DNA of 56,948 nt. It comes from Auraticoccus cholistanensis. GTDB lineage: Bacteria > Actinomycetota > Actinomycetes > Propionibacteriales > Propionibacteriaceae. The stretch lies in assembly GCF_009742705.1 (NCBI RefSeq), contig NZ_WPCU01000005.1:87354-144301 (forward strand), in the 5' to 3' direction. Positions 30,819 through 39,726 of this stretch are shown here, piece by piece. The position numbers were made by a program, and so were the translations under genes. How positions within the stretch are numbered: position 1 is the first letter of the stretch; each line of letters opens with the position of its first letter. The notes beneath the pieces were generated by a model that saw only the letters and a program-made list of their open reading frames with translations, searched no databases and had not been told where the DNA came from.

Positions 30819-33068
30819 TCACCTCCAGGGTGGGGTCGGGGACGGACGGGGACGGGATCGGGGACGGGCGGGGACGGGGTCGGAGACGGAGGGGGGACGG
30901 TGGCCGGTGCCCCAGCCCGACGGCCGGGGACCGAGCTCGACGGCCAGGTGGGACGCCCGGCGGAGCTCGGTGCCGGTCAGCCAGGTGCGGGTCAGCGGGT
31001 GGCCGTCGAGGCTCACCGAGCGGACGTGGTTGGTGGGCGAGCCCGGCTCCGCCGGCTGGAGCCCGCCGGCGGTGACCAGCAGCTCCCCGTCGCCCAGCCG
31101 CAGCCGGGCCTCGGGCACCGCCGGGGCGCCGAGCAGCACCAGGTCCTGCCCGGCGACCGGGAACAGCCCGAGGCTGGCCCAGACGTACCAGGAGCTGAGC
31201 CCGCCGGAGTCGTCGTTGCCGGGCAGCCCGCCGCGCCCGGTGCCGAACTGGTGCACCAGGACCTGCTGGACCACCTCGCTGGTGCGGTCCGGCCGCCCGG
31301 CCCAGTGGTAGGCCCAGGGGGCGTCCACGTCGGGCTCGTTGTTGAGGCCCTCGAACCGGCCCAGCGCGTACCCGGCCGCCAGCTCCTCGGTGGAGGGGCC
31401 GACCCCGGGCTGGCGCACCGGCGGCTGCCCGAAGCCGAAGAAGCGGTCCAGCAGGGTCACGAAGGCGGTGTCGCCGCCGGCGAGCTCGATCCGCGCCCGC
31501 ATGTCGTGCAGCAGCCGGAAGGAGTAGTTCTCCCGGCCGCCCTCGTAGAAGGAGGAGTCGACCAGCAGACCGGTGCTGGGGTCGAAGGCGCGCCGCCAGC
31601 CCTCCGCCAGCCCGCACAGCCGGCCGGCCAGCTCGGCGTCGCCCAGCCGTCGAGCCACCACCGCCGTGCAGGAGTAGCCCAGCGCCAGGTCCAGGGTGTG
31701 GCTGACCGGGTGGGCCACCCCGCTGACCAGGTAGTCCTCGCCGTAGCTGCGGCGCAGGTCGGCCTCCATGTGCACCATCGCCCACTCCCAGTCGATCCCG
31801 GGGAGGTCGAGCCGGCACAGGTCGGCCAGCAGGGTGTGGGCCAGCGCGCTGCCCTGCCGGGAGAACCGGTCGGCGCCCTTGGCCATCCGGTAGCCGATGG
31901 GCAGGTTGCCCTCCTGCTCGCAGACCGACAGCAGGGCGTTGGCCAGCTCCACGGCCCGCTCGGGGAAGAGCGCGGTGAGCAGCGGCAGCTGGGTCCGGTA
32001 GATGTCCCACATGGTGCAGATGTCGAAGACGAAGGGGCCGTCGGTGGGCCAGGCGGGCGACTCGTCGGGGGCGAAGCAGGGCTTGACCATCGAGTGGTAG
32101 AGGGCGGTGGCCAGCACGGTCTGCTGCTCGCCGGAGACCGGTTCGACCTGGACCCGGTCCAGGTGGCTGCGCCACACCTGGGTGGTGGCGCTGCGGCGCC
32201 AGCCGAACGCCGGTGCGCGGCCGCCGCTGTCGGCCGCCAGGTTGGCGCGAGCCTGCTCGCAGCCCCGCAGCGAGAACCCGAGCCGGATCTCGACCACCTC
32301 ACCGGCCGCCGCCGGGCCCCGCCACATCAGGCCGAAGGAGCGCAGCGTGGTGGAGCGGATGTAGTCGAAGTCGAGCCGGGTGCCGCCGGGCATCAGCCGC
32401 CGGTCGTACCACAGCAGCTGGCGCCAGCCGGGGCTGGTGACCTCCAGGTGCACCGACAGCGGGACGCCCTCGACCAGGATCTCGCCCTGGGCCACGCCCG
32501 GGCCGAGCAGCGCCAGGTGGGCCCTGAGCGGCACGGTCTGGCTGTGCGGCAGCGCGAGCCCGCCCATCGAGGCGTCGACCACCAGCCGGGCCTCGTGGTG
32601 GCTGGGGAAGGTGTAGCGGTGGACCGCGGACTTGGGCCCGACGGTCAGCTCGCAGCGCACCCCCGACTCCAGGGTGCCGGCCCAGTACCCGGGAGCGGCC
32701 TCCTCCTCGCTGAGCCGGTAGGTCCGCCCGAGGGAGTCCAGCGGCTCCACCATCGGGGTGACCCGGAAGTAGTTGTAGTACTTGCGGATGGCCCCGGTGC
32801 CCGACTGCTGGAAGTGGGTGAAGCCGCTGGCCACCAGGTCGTCGTGGACGGTCGGCGGCACGCCCTCGGTGTTGAAGTCGTAGCGGCCGTAGCCGGTGGG
32901 GTAGGCGCCGGAGTAGGGGCACACCGAGACCATCCCGAAGGGGTGCGTGGCGCCGGGGTGGGTGTTGCCGATCTGCGGCTTCGGCCACCACCAGGTCGCG
33001 GCGAGGCCCGAGGCCGGCGGCAGCCGGGTGGCCTCGGTCCCGATGAAGGGGTCGACGGCGTCGTACAC
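30819..33068 (-). CDS. GH92 family glycosyl hydrolase (alpha-mannosidase type)
   Basis: A 749-residue GH92 enzyme; family members cleave alpha-mannosidic bonds with calcium. It opens YDAVDPFIGTE, a GH92 hallmark, then GNTHPGATHPFGMVSVCPYSG. The C-terminal half has NNEPDVDAPWAYHWAG and GGLPGNDDSGGLSSWYVWASLGLFPVAG, the catalytic-base region. The start is the GTG at 33068 (AAGGGGGT upstream); no signal peptide is visible, so it appears cytoplasmic, unlike many GH92 enzymes. The last ~25 residues come from a GACGGG-type repeat and look Pro/Arg-rich and non-homologous. Confidence 0.9.
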   Translation of the reverse strand: MYDAVDPFIGTEATRLPPASGLAATWWWPKPQIGNTHPGATHPFGMVSVCPYSGAYPTGYGRYDFNTEGVPPTVHDDLVASGFTHFQQSGTGAIRKYYNYFRVTPMVEPLDSLGRTYRLSEEEAAPGYWAGTLESGVRCELTVGPKSAVHRYTFPSHHEARLVVDASMGGLALPHSQTVPLRAHLALLGPGVAQGEILVEGVPLSVHLEVTSPGWRQLLWYDRRLMPGGTRLDFDYIRSTTLRSFGLMWRGPAAAGEVVEIRLGFSLRGCEQARANLAADSGGRAPAFGWRRSATTQVWRSHLDRVQVEPVSGEQQTVLATALYHSMVKPCFAPDESPAWPTDGPFVFDICTMWDIYRTQLPLLTALFPERAVELANALLSVCEQEGNLPIGYRMAKGADRFSRQGSALAHTLLADLCRLDLPGIDWEWAMVHMEADLRRSYGEDYLVSGVAHPVSHTLDLALGYSCTAVVARRLGDAELAGRLCGLAEGWRRAFDPSTGLLVDSSFYEGGRENYSFRLLHDMRARIELAGGDTAFVTLLDRFFGFGQPPVRQPGVGPSTEELAAGYALGRFEGLNNEPDVDAPWAYHWAGRPDRTSEVVQQVLVHQFGTGRGGLPGNDDSGGLSSWYVWASLGLFPVAGQDLVLLGAPAVPEARLRLGDGELLVTAGGLQPAEPGSPTNHVRSVSLDGHPLTRTWLTGTELRRASHLAVELGPRPSGWGTGHRPPSVSDPVPARPRSRPRPSPTPPWR
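30833..30900. repeat. GGGGACGGG-type degenerate tandem repeat at the GH92 3' end
   Basis: About 68 bp made of irregular GGGGACGG(G) units spaced 10-13 bp apart. It encodes the Pro/Arg/Ser tail of the GH92 protein and lies just before the glycosyltransferase start. It probably arose by slippage. Confidence 0.7.
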
Positions 33069-33100
33069 CCTGCACCCCCTTCCCGACCGGTCGTGCCGCC

Positions 33101-33223
33101 ACGCTAGGCAGCGGGTGTTTCGCGGGTGTGTCGTGCGCCGATCCAGCCGGTTACGGCTCGCCGGACGTGCGGGTGCGGGGGTGTGCACACGCGCGGGCGT
33201 CGGGCGGCCGGAACGGCTACGGT
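33101..33223. promoter_or_regulatory. Divergent promoters between GH92 and the DinG-like helicase
   Basis: A minus-strand TAGCGT at 33101-33106 would serve GH92 with a leader of about 27 nt. On the plus strand TACGGT at 33218-33223 lies 6 nt before the helicase GTG, a leaderless arrangement. The perfect palindrome GTGTGCACAC at 33181-33190 is just upstream of the helicase -35 position and could be an operator. No LexA box was found here. Confidence 0.45.
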
Positions 33224-33229
33224 GAAGCG

Positions 33230-35335
33230 GTGCCCGCACAGCCCTCGTCCGACCGTCCCGCCCGCACCGGGGCCGGTCACCGGGAGGTGCTGGCGGCCGC
33301 CGTCGGTGGGATCTCCGGTGACGAGCGTCCCGGGCAGGTGGCCATGGCCGATGCCGTCGCCGCCACGCTGTCGACCGGGCAGCACCTGCTGGTCCAGGCC
33401 GGCACCGGCACCGGCAAGTCGCTGGGCTACCTGGCCCCGGTGCTCAGCCACCTGGCGGCCCACCCCGACGACCGGGTGGTGGTGGCCACCGCGACCCTGG
33501 CGCTGCAGGCCCAGCTGGCCAGCAAGGACATCCCGGCCGCGCTGGACGCCGTCGAGCGGGTGACCGGCCGCCGTCCCCGGCACGCGGTGCTCAAGGGCCG
33601 CTCGAACTACGCCTGCCTGCTGCGGGTCCGCGACCAGGTCATCGACGACCAGGACGCGCTGGTCACCGGGGCGGATCTGCTGGCCCAGGCCGAGGGCGCC
33701 CGCCCGACCACGGCCGACCCCACCCCCGGCGGACCCGGCGCCGGTCCGGGCTCGTCCGCGCTGGGTGCGCAGGTGCTGGCCCTGCGGGAGTGGGCCGAGG
33801 AGCAGGCGGGCGGCGGTGGGCTCGCCGACCGCGACGACGCACCGAGCCACGGCCCCAAGGCCTGGGCGCAGGTGTCGGTGCCGGTGCGCGAGTGCCTGGG
33901 CGCCGCCCGCTGCCCGTGGGGCGAGGTGTGCTTCGTGGAGAAGTCGCGTGAGAAGGCCCGTGAGGCGGACCTGGTCGTCACCAACCACGCGCTGCTGGCC
34001 ATCGACGCCATGCACGGCGGCACGGCGCTGCCCGAGCACACCGCGGTGGTCATCGACGAGGCCCACGAGCTGGTGGGCCGGGTCACCGGTGCGGCCTCGG
34101 GCGAGCTGTCACCGGCGCACCTGGAGCGGGTGGCCCGGCGCTGCCTCACCTGGCTCGACGACGACCTGGGCGGGGAGTTCCTCGACACCGCCGACGTGCT
34201 GCGGGAGGCGCTGGAGGAGGCGGCCCCGGAGCGGCTCACCGACCCGGACCACCCGGTGGTGCAGGCGCTGCGGACGGTCCGGGACGTGGCCCGCCGGGTG
34301 GTCTCCGCGATGGGTCGCGGCGAGGGCGGTCAGTCCGGCGAGGTCGACCCGGAGCAGCGGCAGGCGGGTTCGGTGGCCAAGGAGGTCTTCGACCTCGCCG
34401 AGCGGATGGCCGCCCTGGCCGAGGCCGACGTGGTCTGGGTGCTGGACCGCGAGCGCGCCGGCCGGGAGCTGCGGGTGGCCCCGCTCAGCGTGGCCGGGCT
34501 GATGCGCAGCCACGTCCTCAGCCAGCACCCCACGGTGCTGACCTCGGCCACCCTCCAGGTCGGCGGCGACTTCACCGCCACCGCCGCCTCGATCGGGCTG
34601 CAGACCCGGGAGCGCACCGACGACCCGACCCGGGCGCCCACCGAGGAGGTGCTGTCGTGGCGGGGGATCGACGTGGGTTCCCCCTTCGAATACCGCCGGC
34701 AGGGGATCCTCTACGTGGCCGAGCGGCTGCCCCCGCCGCGCCGGGACGGGATCACGCCCGAGACGCTGACCGAGGTGGCCGAGCTGGTGTGGGCGGCGGG
34801 CGGGCGCACGCTCGGGCTGTTCGCCTCCCAGCGGGCGGCCGAGGCCGCCGCGGCGCACGTGCGCCGCGAGCTCAAGGACCACACCGTGCTGTGCCAGGGC
34901 GAGGCCCAGCTCTCCGAGCTGACCCGCCGCTTCGCCGAGGAGCCGGAGACCAGCCTCTTCGGCACCGTCTCGCTGTGGCAGGGCATCGACGTCCCCGGTG
35001 ACACCTGCGAGCTGGTCATCATCGACAAGCTGCCCTTCCCCCGTCCGGACGAGCCGCTGATGCAGGCACGCCAGCAGGCGGTCACCGAGGCCGGCGGCAA
35101 CGGCTTCATGCAGGTGGCGGCCACCCACGCCGCGCTGCTGCTCGCCCAGGGGGCCGGGCGGCTGATCCGCCGCGCCACCGACCGCGGGGTGGTGGCGGTG
35201 CTGGACCCGCGGCTGGTCACCGCCCGCTACGGCGCCTTCCTGCGCTCGACCATGCCGCCGATGTGGACGACCACCGACCGCGAGGTGGCCGTGCAGGCGC
35301 TGCGCCGGCTGCAGGAGACCCGCCAGGCGTCCTGA
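33230..35335 (+). CDS. ATP-dependent DNA helicase, DinG/XPD type
   Basis: A 701-residue superfamily 2 helicase of the iron-sulfur XPD/DinG group, 5'-3' polarity in the family. Walker A AGTGTGKS is near residue 60. Four candidate [4Fe-4S] Cys are present, one in NYACLLRVRD near 128 and three in ECLGAARCPWGEVCF near 222-234. The VIDEAHELV box is near 274. Motifs V/VI are in LFGTVSLWQGIDVPGD and GAGRLIRRATDRG. It likely acts on R-loops, G-quadruplexes or repair intermediates. Start GTG at 33230; the frame is open upstream without homology. Confidence 0.92.
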   Translation: MPAQPSSDRPARTGAGHREVLAAAVGGISGDERPGQVAMADAVAATLSTGQHLLVQAGTGTGKSLGYLAPVLSHLAAHPDDRVVVATATLALQAQLASKDIPAALDAVERVTGRRPRHAVLKGRSNYACLLRVRDQVIDDQDALVTGADLLAQAEGARPTTADPTPGGPGAGPGSSALGAQVLALREWAEEQAGGGGLADRDDAPSHGPKAWAQVSVPVRECLGAARCPWGEVCFVEKSREKAREADLVVTNHALLAIDAMHGGTALPEHTAVVIDEAHELVGRVTGAASGELSPAHLERVARRCLTWLDDDLGGEFLDTADVLREALEEAAPERLTDPDHPVVQALRTVRDVARRVVSAMGRGEGGQSGEVDPEQRQAGSVAKEVFDLAERMAALAEADVVWVLDRERAGRELRVAPLSVAGLMRSHVLSQHPTVLTSATLQVGGDFTATAASIGLQTRERTDDPTRAPTEEVLSWRGIDVGSPFEYRRQGILYVAERLPPPRRDGITPETLTEVAELVWAAGGRTLGLFASQRAAEAAAAHVRRELKDHTVLCQGEAQLSELTRRFAEEPETSLFGTVSLWQGIDVPGDTCELVIIDKLPFPRPDEPLMQARQQAVTEAGGNGFMQVAATHAALLLAQGAGRLIRRATDRGVVAVLDPRLVTARYGAFLRSTMPPMWTTTDREVAVQALRRLQETRQAS

Positions 35336-35341
35336 ACCGGC

Positions 35342-37693
35342 TCAGCCGGTGGTCCAGATGCCGATCTCCCAGATCGAGTAGCCCCAGTCGGAGGCGCGCT
35401 CGACCCCCTGCACGCGGACGAAGCGGACCGGGTCCGGGTCGTCGGTGCGCAGCACGTCCAGGGCGCAGCTGGTCTCGTCCACATCGGCGACGTCGGTCCA
35501 GGTCCGGCCGCCGGCGGAGGTCTGCAGCCGGTACCGGGTGGCGCAGGCCGCCTCCCAGGTGATGGTCACCGCAGCCACCGGCACGGGCTCGGCCAGCTCC
35601 ACCTGCACCCAGGCGGCGTCGTCGTAGCCCGAGGCCCAGCGGGTGCTGCGGTCGCCGTCGTTGACGTGACGGGCGGCCAGGTGCGGCAGGTCCTGCTCGA
35701 CGCTGGAGGCCGTGGCGGTGCCCTCGGCGGCCACGTCGCGGACGGCCCCGAGGTCCCACAGCTCCAGGGCCAGCCCCGCCTCCACCAGGAACACGTCCAG
35801 CACACCGTCGGCGATCCGGACCGGCGCGGCGCCCCAGGTGTTCTCCGGCGGCTCGACCCGCACGGCGGCGGCCTGCCGCTGCAGCTGCTCCGACCGCCCG
35901 GCCAGCGCGGCGGCCTGCTCCTCGTCGCCGTCCAGACGGGCCTGCAGGGCGTCCAGCAGGGCCAGCGTCGCCTCGCCCCAGAGCCGGGTGGCCGTCAGCC
36001 AGGGCTCCGCGTCGGAGACGAACCCGGGGTCGACGGAGCCGGCGGCGATCGTGGCGGGGGCCGCGGTGATCGCCTCGGCGTGCTCGCGGAGCTGGGCCAC
36101 CGCCTCGCTGCGCCGGCCGGCCTCCCAGTCGGCCCAGAACTCCTCCAGACGCCCGCTGAGCACCGGCGCCTGCGGCTGCCAGGGGGTGCCGAAGCTGGGG
36201 GCCAGGTGGTTGAGGTCGCCCAGCACCAGCAGCGCCTCGGTGGCGGCCTCGTCGTCGCCGGCGAGGTAGCGCATAGCCTCACGCCAGCTGCGCTCCGGGT
36301 CGTAGCCGGTGTCGTTCCAGGTGAAGTCGGCGACCCCGAAGACCGCCACCTTGCTCGCGGAGGCCTGGTTCATCGGGTTGGAGACGATGCCCGCCAGGTG
36401 CTGCGACAGCCCGGGCTCGCGCTGGGCGTAGGGGGCGAGCAGCAGCCGCCCGCTGGTCTGGCCGTAGTCGTTGACCGGGTAGTTGTCCCACAGGAAGGGC
36501 GGGCCCCCGAACACCTGGGCCGCCCGGTCGGCCTGCTCGGTGGTGACCTCCTGCGGCACCACGCCGACGCCGGTCCACATCACCACGACGTCCTCGTCCA
36601 TCCCGCGCAGGGCCTGCTTGTAGGCCGAGTCCTCGGTGTCGGAGTACTCGGTGGGAACCATCTGCAGCGGGTGCGCCCCCTCGGAGGTCTCGATGAACTC
36701 CCGCTGGATGCGGTCGAGCAGCCTCGCCTGCGCGACGCCGGCGGCAGCCGGACCGGGAGCCCCGAAGGTCTCCTCGTCGGCCTCGCAGTTCCAGCGGGCG
36801 TAGGCGATGTCGTCCAGCGGGACCGAGAAGGCCCGCACCCCGGCGTCGTACATCTGCTGCAGCTTGGCCACCAGCGCCCGGTGGTCCTCCTCGGCGGAGT
36901 AGCAGACCGTGTTGCCGGGGGAGAGGGCGAAGGTGAAGCGGACGTGGTGCGCGGTCGCCTCCTGCACCAGCTCGCGCAGCTCGGCCAGCCGGTCGGCCGG
37001 GTAGGGCTCGCGCCACAGCTCGCGGTGGTAGGGGTCGTCCTTGGGGGCGTAGATGTAGGTGTTGGCCTTGACGTCACCGTGGAAGGCCATCTGGTCCAGC
37101 CGCTCCTGCGGCGTCCACGGCTCGCCGTAGAAGCCCTCGATCGTGCCGCGCAGCGGCATCGAGGGCCAGTCGCTGACCCGCACCGCCGCGAGGCGGGCCC
37201 GGGCGCCGTCGCCGACGACCAGCTGACGCAGCGTCTGGACGGCGTAGTACTGCCCGGCGGCGTCGACCCCGCCGAGGGCGACCGTACCCAGGCCGCCGCC
37301 GCGGCGGTCGACCCGCAGGGCGTACCCCTCCGGACGGTCGGGCACGTCCACGTCACCCAGGGCGGCGGCCACGTCGGGACGGTCGGCCGGGCCCAGCAGG
37401 AACCGCAGCGGGGCGTCCGTGGCCTCGGTGACGACCTCGACCCGGGCGGCCGAGTCCGCCAGCACGTCGACCAGCAGGTCGCGGGCGGCCGGGTCGGTGG
37501 TCTCGCCGACGACCACCTCGACCCGGCTGGGGAGCACGGTGTCGCGACCCTCGCGGGCGATGTGCTGCGGGGCCGGTGAGACGGTGGGCAGCGCCCCCTC
37601 CGGTGGTGCGGCGGCGGCAGGAGGGACCAGGGCCAGCGGGGCCAGCACCAGGCCGAGGGCGAGCGCGGACAGGGCACGCAGACGGTGCGTCAT
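35342..37693 (-). CDS. Secreted GH84 beta-N-acetylglucosaminidase with carbohydrate-binding C-terminus
   Basis: A 783-residue exported enzyme. A signal peptide (MTHRLRALSALALGLVLAPL, then ALVPPAAAA) is followed by a GH20b-like domain (~36-170). The GH84 domain starts at SMPLRGTIEGFYGEPWT, with the catalytic Asp pair at 294-295 in FSVPLDDIAYARWNC. A helical linker follows, then a C-terminal F5/8 type C (discoidin) module (ATASSVEQDLP to the WGYSIWEIGIWT end) that probably binds sugars. Substrates would be N-acetylglucosaminides such as host glycans or cell-wall fragments. It converges on the helicase with 6 bp between stops. Confidence 0.93.
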   Translation of the reverse strand: MTHRLRALSALALGLVLAPLALVPPAAAAPPEGALPTVSPAPQHIAREGRDTVLPSRVEVVVGETTDPAARDLLVDVLADSAARVEVVTEATDAPLRFLLGPADRPDVAAALGDVDVPDRPEGYALRVDRRGGGLGTVALGGVDAAGQYYAVQTLRQLVVGDGARARLAAVRVSDWPSMPLRGTIEGFYGEPWTPQERLDQMAFHGDVKANTYIYAPKDDPYHRELWREPYPADRLAELRELVQEATAHHVRFTFALSPGNTVCYSAEEDHRALVAKLQQMYDAGVRAFSVPLDDIAYARWNCEADEETFGAPGPAAAGVAQARLLDRIQREFIETSEGAHPLQMVPTEYSDTEDSAYKQALRGMDEDVVVMWTGVGVVPQEVTTEQADRAAQVFGGPPFLWDNYPVNDYGQTSGRLLLAPYAQREPGLSQHLAGIVSNPMNQASASKVAVFGVADFTWNDTGYDPERSWREAMRYLAGDDEAATEALLVLGDLNHLAPSFGTPWQPQAPVLSGRLEEFWADWEAGRRSEAVAQLREHAEAITAAPATIAAGSVDPGFVSDAEPWLTATRLWGEATLALLDALQARLDGDEEQAAALAGRSEQLQRQAAAVRVEPPENTWGAAPVRIADGVLDVFLVEAGLALELWDLGAVRDVAAEGTATASSVEQDLPHLAARHVNDGDRSTRWASGYDDAAWVQVELAEPVPVAAVTITWEAACATRYRLQTSAGGRTWTDVADVDETSCALDVLRTDDPDPVRFVRVQGVERASDWGYSIWEIGIWTTG

Positions 37694-37804
37694 CGTTCCT
37701 CCGGAGGCGCCGCCGGTGGGGGGTGGGGGTGGGGTCGGCGGCTGCCAGCAGTGAACCGGCCGCCGCAGCGCGACGTCAAGGGCTGCCCGGAGCAGCCGCC
37801 CGGG

Positions 37805-38554
37805 TCAGCCCAGCACCGGCTCGTCCCACGGGCGGGAGCAGAAGACGAGGGACCAGGGGCTGCAGCCCAGCTCCCGGCGCTCCAGCACCGGGGCCTGGTT
37901 GGACACCACCAGCCAGTCGGTGCCCGGGTCGACCGAGGTCGGGTCCAGCGGCTCGACCGCGTCGGCGGCGTACTGGCCGAGGGTCAGCCGGCTGCAGTGC
38001 TGGTCGCCGGGGGCCACCGCGCCGCCCGGCACCCACAGCAGCTGAGTGCCCGCCTCGGAGGAGGGCTCGACGGAGGAGGTGAGCACACGGCAGTGGACCG
38101 CGTAGCCGGGGTCCTCCCCGGGTGCGCCGAACAGCTCGGCAGGCAGCGCGCCGGCCCGCTGCACGGCCTCGTCCTCCGAGGCGACCGGGTACAGGTCCAG
38201 GGTGGTGAACCAGCAGCTCTGGTGGTAGGCCTGCACGATCCAGCCCCCCTCGGTGGTTCCGAAGGCGCACTGCAGGGCGGCCCAGCTGTGCGTCGGGGGC
38301 TCCGGCAGGACCGCCCGCTGCCGCTCCCGCAGCGCGAGCACCTCGGGCTGCACGACGGCCCGCCGCTCGGCGACCTCGCCGGCCACCTCGCGGCGCAGAG
38401 CCACGCCGCGGATGCTGCCGATGCCGCCGTGGACCACGTAGACCACGACGGGGACGGCCACCAGCAGCGCCAGCACCCAGGCGACCACCCGCACCGCTCG
38501 GCGGAGGCGGGGCCCGTCGGGACGGGCGGCGCTGGCCGGCTCGGGGCTGGTCAC
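37805..38554 (-). CDS. Membrane-anchored protein of unknown function
   Basis: A 249-residue protein with one N-terminal helix (VVAWVLALLVAVPVVVYVV, ~24-42) after a short basic cytoplasmic end, and an extracellular domain of about 200 residues with about six Cys (for example ALQCAFGTT, HQSCWFTT, AVHCRVLTS, GDQHCSRL, GCSPWSLVFCS), consistent with disulfides. I do not recognise the domain. The start is GTG at 38554, 7 nt after a minus-strand TAGGGT at 38562-38567. It lies just downstream of lexA on the same strand. Confidence 0.82.
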   Translation of the reverse strand: MTSPEPASAARPDGPRLRRAVRVVAWVLALLVAVPVVVYVVHGGIGSIRGVALRREVAGEVAERRAVVQPEVLALRERQRAVLPEPPTHSWAALQCAFGTTEGGWIVQAYHQSCWFTTLDLYPVASEDEAVQRAGALPAELFGAPGEDPGYAVHCRVLTSSVEPSSEAGTQLLWVPGGAVAPGDQHCSRLTLGQYAADAVEPLDPTSVDPGTDWLVVSNQAPVLERRELGCSPWSLVFCSRPWDEPVLG

Positions 38555-38594
38555 GGAGGTGACCCTAGTGGCTGGGCGGGCCGCGGCCGGGACG

Positions 38595-39434
38595 TCAGAC
38601 CCGGCGCAGCACCGTGACGACCTTGCCCAGGATGGAGGCCTGGTTGCCGTCGATCGGCTCGTAGGCGGGGTTGTGGGGGAGCAGCCAAACCTGGCCGGGG
38701 GTCCGCTTGAAGGTCTTCACCGTCGCCTCCTCGCCGATCAGCGCGGCCACGATGTCGCCGTTGCGGGCGTCCTCCTGCTGGCGGACCACCACCCAGTCGC
38801 CGTCGCAGATGGCGGCGTCGACCATCGAGTCACCACGCACCTCGAGCATGAAGAGGGTGCCGTCGCCGACCAGCTGCCGCGGCAGCGGGAACACGTCCTC
38901 GACCAGCTGCTCGGCCAGGATCGGCCCACCGGCGGCGATGCGGCCGACGAGCGGGACCGGCACGGCGGTCGGGAAGGCGTCGCCGATCCCGGTCACGTCC
39001 CCCTCCTCGGGGCCCGCGACCGGGGGCGTCGGCGCCGTCGCGGGAGCAGCGGCCCGCTCGACGCGGTCGGCCGGGGCGCTCGAGCCCGGGAGCAGCACCT
39101 CCAGCGCCCGCGGCCGGTTGGGGTCGCGGCGGAGGTAGCCCTTGGCCTCGAGCACCTTGAGCTGGTGGGCGCCGCTGGAGGAGCTGGCCAGCCCCACGGC
39201 GTCGCAGACCTCCCGGATGCTGGGCGGGTAGCCGCGGCCGTCCACCGACTGCTTGATCACCTCGAGGATGCGCCGCTGCCGCGGCGTCAGGCCGTGCCCG
39301 TCCTCGGGGCCGTCGGGCAGCGAGGTGACCGACGCGCCGGCCTCGGCCAGCTGCGCCCGGACCATGCTGGCGCTGGGGCGCCCGCGCCGCCGGGGCTGGC
39401 CGGGACGCGGTGGGGTGTCGTCGTTGCTCGCCAT
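38595..39434 (-). CDS. lexA: SOS repressor LexA
   Basis: A 279-residue repressor/autoprotease. The winged HTH covers about 50-112 ([16 protein letters not shown], then [21 protein letters not shown]). The S24 peptidase domain has the cleavage site A168-G169 in [11 protein letters not shown], the nucleophile S203 in VRGDSMVDA and K240. About 49 residues precede the HTH and the linker to the protease is long and Pro/Ala-rich, making it longer than the ~200-240 aa typical of LexA. The ATG at 39434 is 7 nt after TACCGT, so the mRNA is leaderless and autoregulated by an overlapping LexA box. Confidence 0.96.
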   Translation of the reverse strand: MASNDDTPPRPGQPRRRGRPSASMVRAQLAEAGASVTSLPDGPEDGHGLTPRQRRILEVIKQSVDGRGYPPSIREVCDAVGLASSSSGAHQLKVLEAKGYLRRDPNRPRALEVLLPGSSAPADRVERAAAPATAPTPPVAGPEEGDVTGIGDAFPTAVPVPLVGRIAAGGPILAEQLVEDVFPLPRQLVGDGTLFMLEVRGDSMVDAAICDGDWVVVRQQEDARNGDIVAALIGEEATVKTFKRTPGQVWLLPHNPAYEPIDGNQASILGKVVTVLRRV

Positions 39435-39441
39435 GGCACCG

Positions 39442-39482
39442 ACGGTAGGGGGTCGGCGCCGGTCAATCAAACACCTGTTCGA
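39442..39482 (-). promoter_or_regulatory. lexA promoter with overlapping LexA box
   Basis: On the minus strand, -35 TTGATT (39465-39470) and -10 TACCGT (39442-39447) are separated by 17 bp. The SOS box TCAAACACCTGTTCGA at 39467-39482 covers the -35, so LexA represses its own gene. The transcript would start at or next to the ATG. Confidence 0.85.
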
Positions 39483-39589
39483 CGTGTGTCGCGTCGTGTC
39501 GCGGCAGGCTCCCAAGACCGTGGTGCGCGCCTGCGTGCCCGTCACCGTGGGCGTCGTCGTCGATGTCGCCGTCGGTGTCGCCGCGGAAA

Positions 39590-39612
39590 CTGTCAGACCC
39601 CGCTGGTGGCAT
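39590..39612 (+). promoter_or_regulatory. Candidate PafBC (RecA-NDp) motif upstream of the SOS membrane protein
   Basis: CTGTCAGAC at 39590-39598, 8 nt, then TGGCAT at 39607-39612. The sequence AAACTGTCAG is identical to the recA copy at 15551-15560 and the spacing is the same, but the -10 has G instead of A at its second base. It lies 114 bp before the ATG at 39727. Confidence 0.4.
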
Positions 39613-39657
39613 GGGGTCATGGGCAGACGAGCGGTCGACACGCCGGTCCCGGCGTCC

Positions 39658-39709
39658 TTGGCACACACGTTCGATTGCGGTAGACATGAGGTATCGAACA
39701 CAGGTTCGA
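39658..39709 (+). promoter_or_regulatory. SOS promoter with one strong and one degenerate LexA box
   Basis: A near-perfect LexA box TCGAACACAGGTTCGA is at 39694-39709. A second, 13/16-matching box (TGGCACACACGTTCGA) is at 39659-39674, with centres 35 bp apart. Between and under them lie -35 TTGGCA (39658-39663), a 17-bp spacer and -10-like TAGACA (39681-39686), so bound LexA would cover both the -35 and the start site. GGAGGAG precedes the ATG at 39727. Confidence 0.8.
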
Positions 39710-39726
39710 TCACCGGAGGAGGCAGC

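Noticed and set aside
35336-35350. ACCGGCT/AGCCGGT as a terminator between the helicase and GH84 genes
   Set aside because: A 7-bp repeat with a one-base centre cannot form a loop as RNA; kept only as a note, since no better terminator is visible in that 6-bp gap.
37781-37797. GGCTGC-CCGGA-GCAGCC as a terminator for the 37805 gene
   Set aside because: A 6-bp stem with no U-tract in GC-rich DNA is weak evidence; it may be chance.
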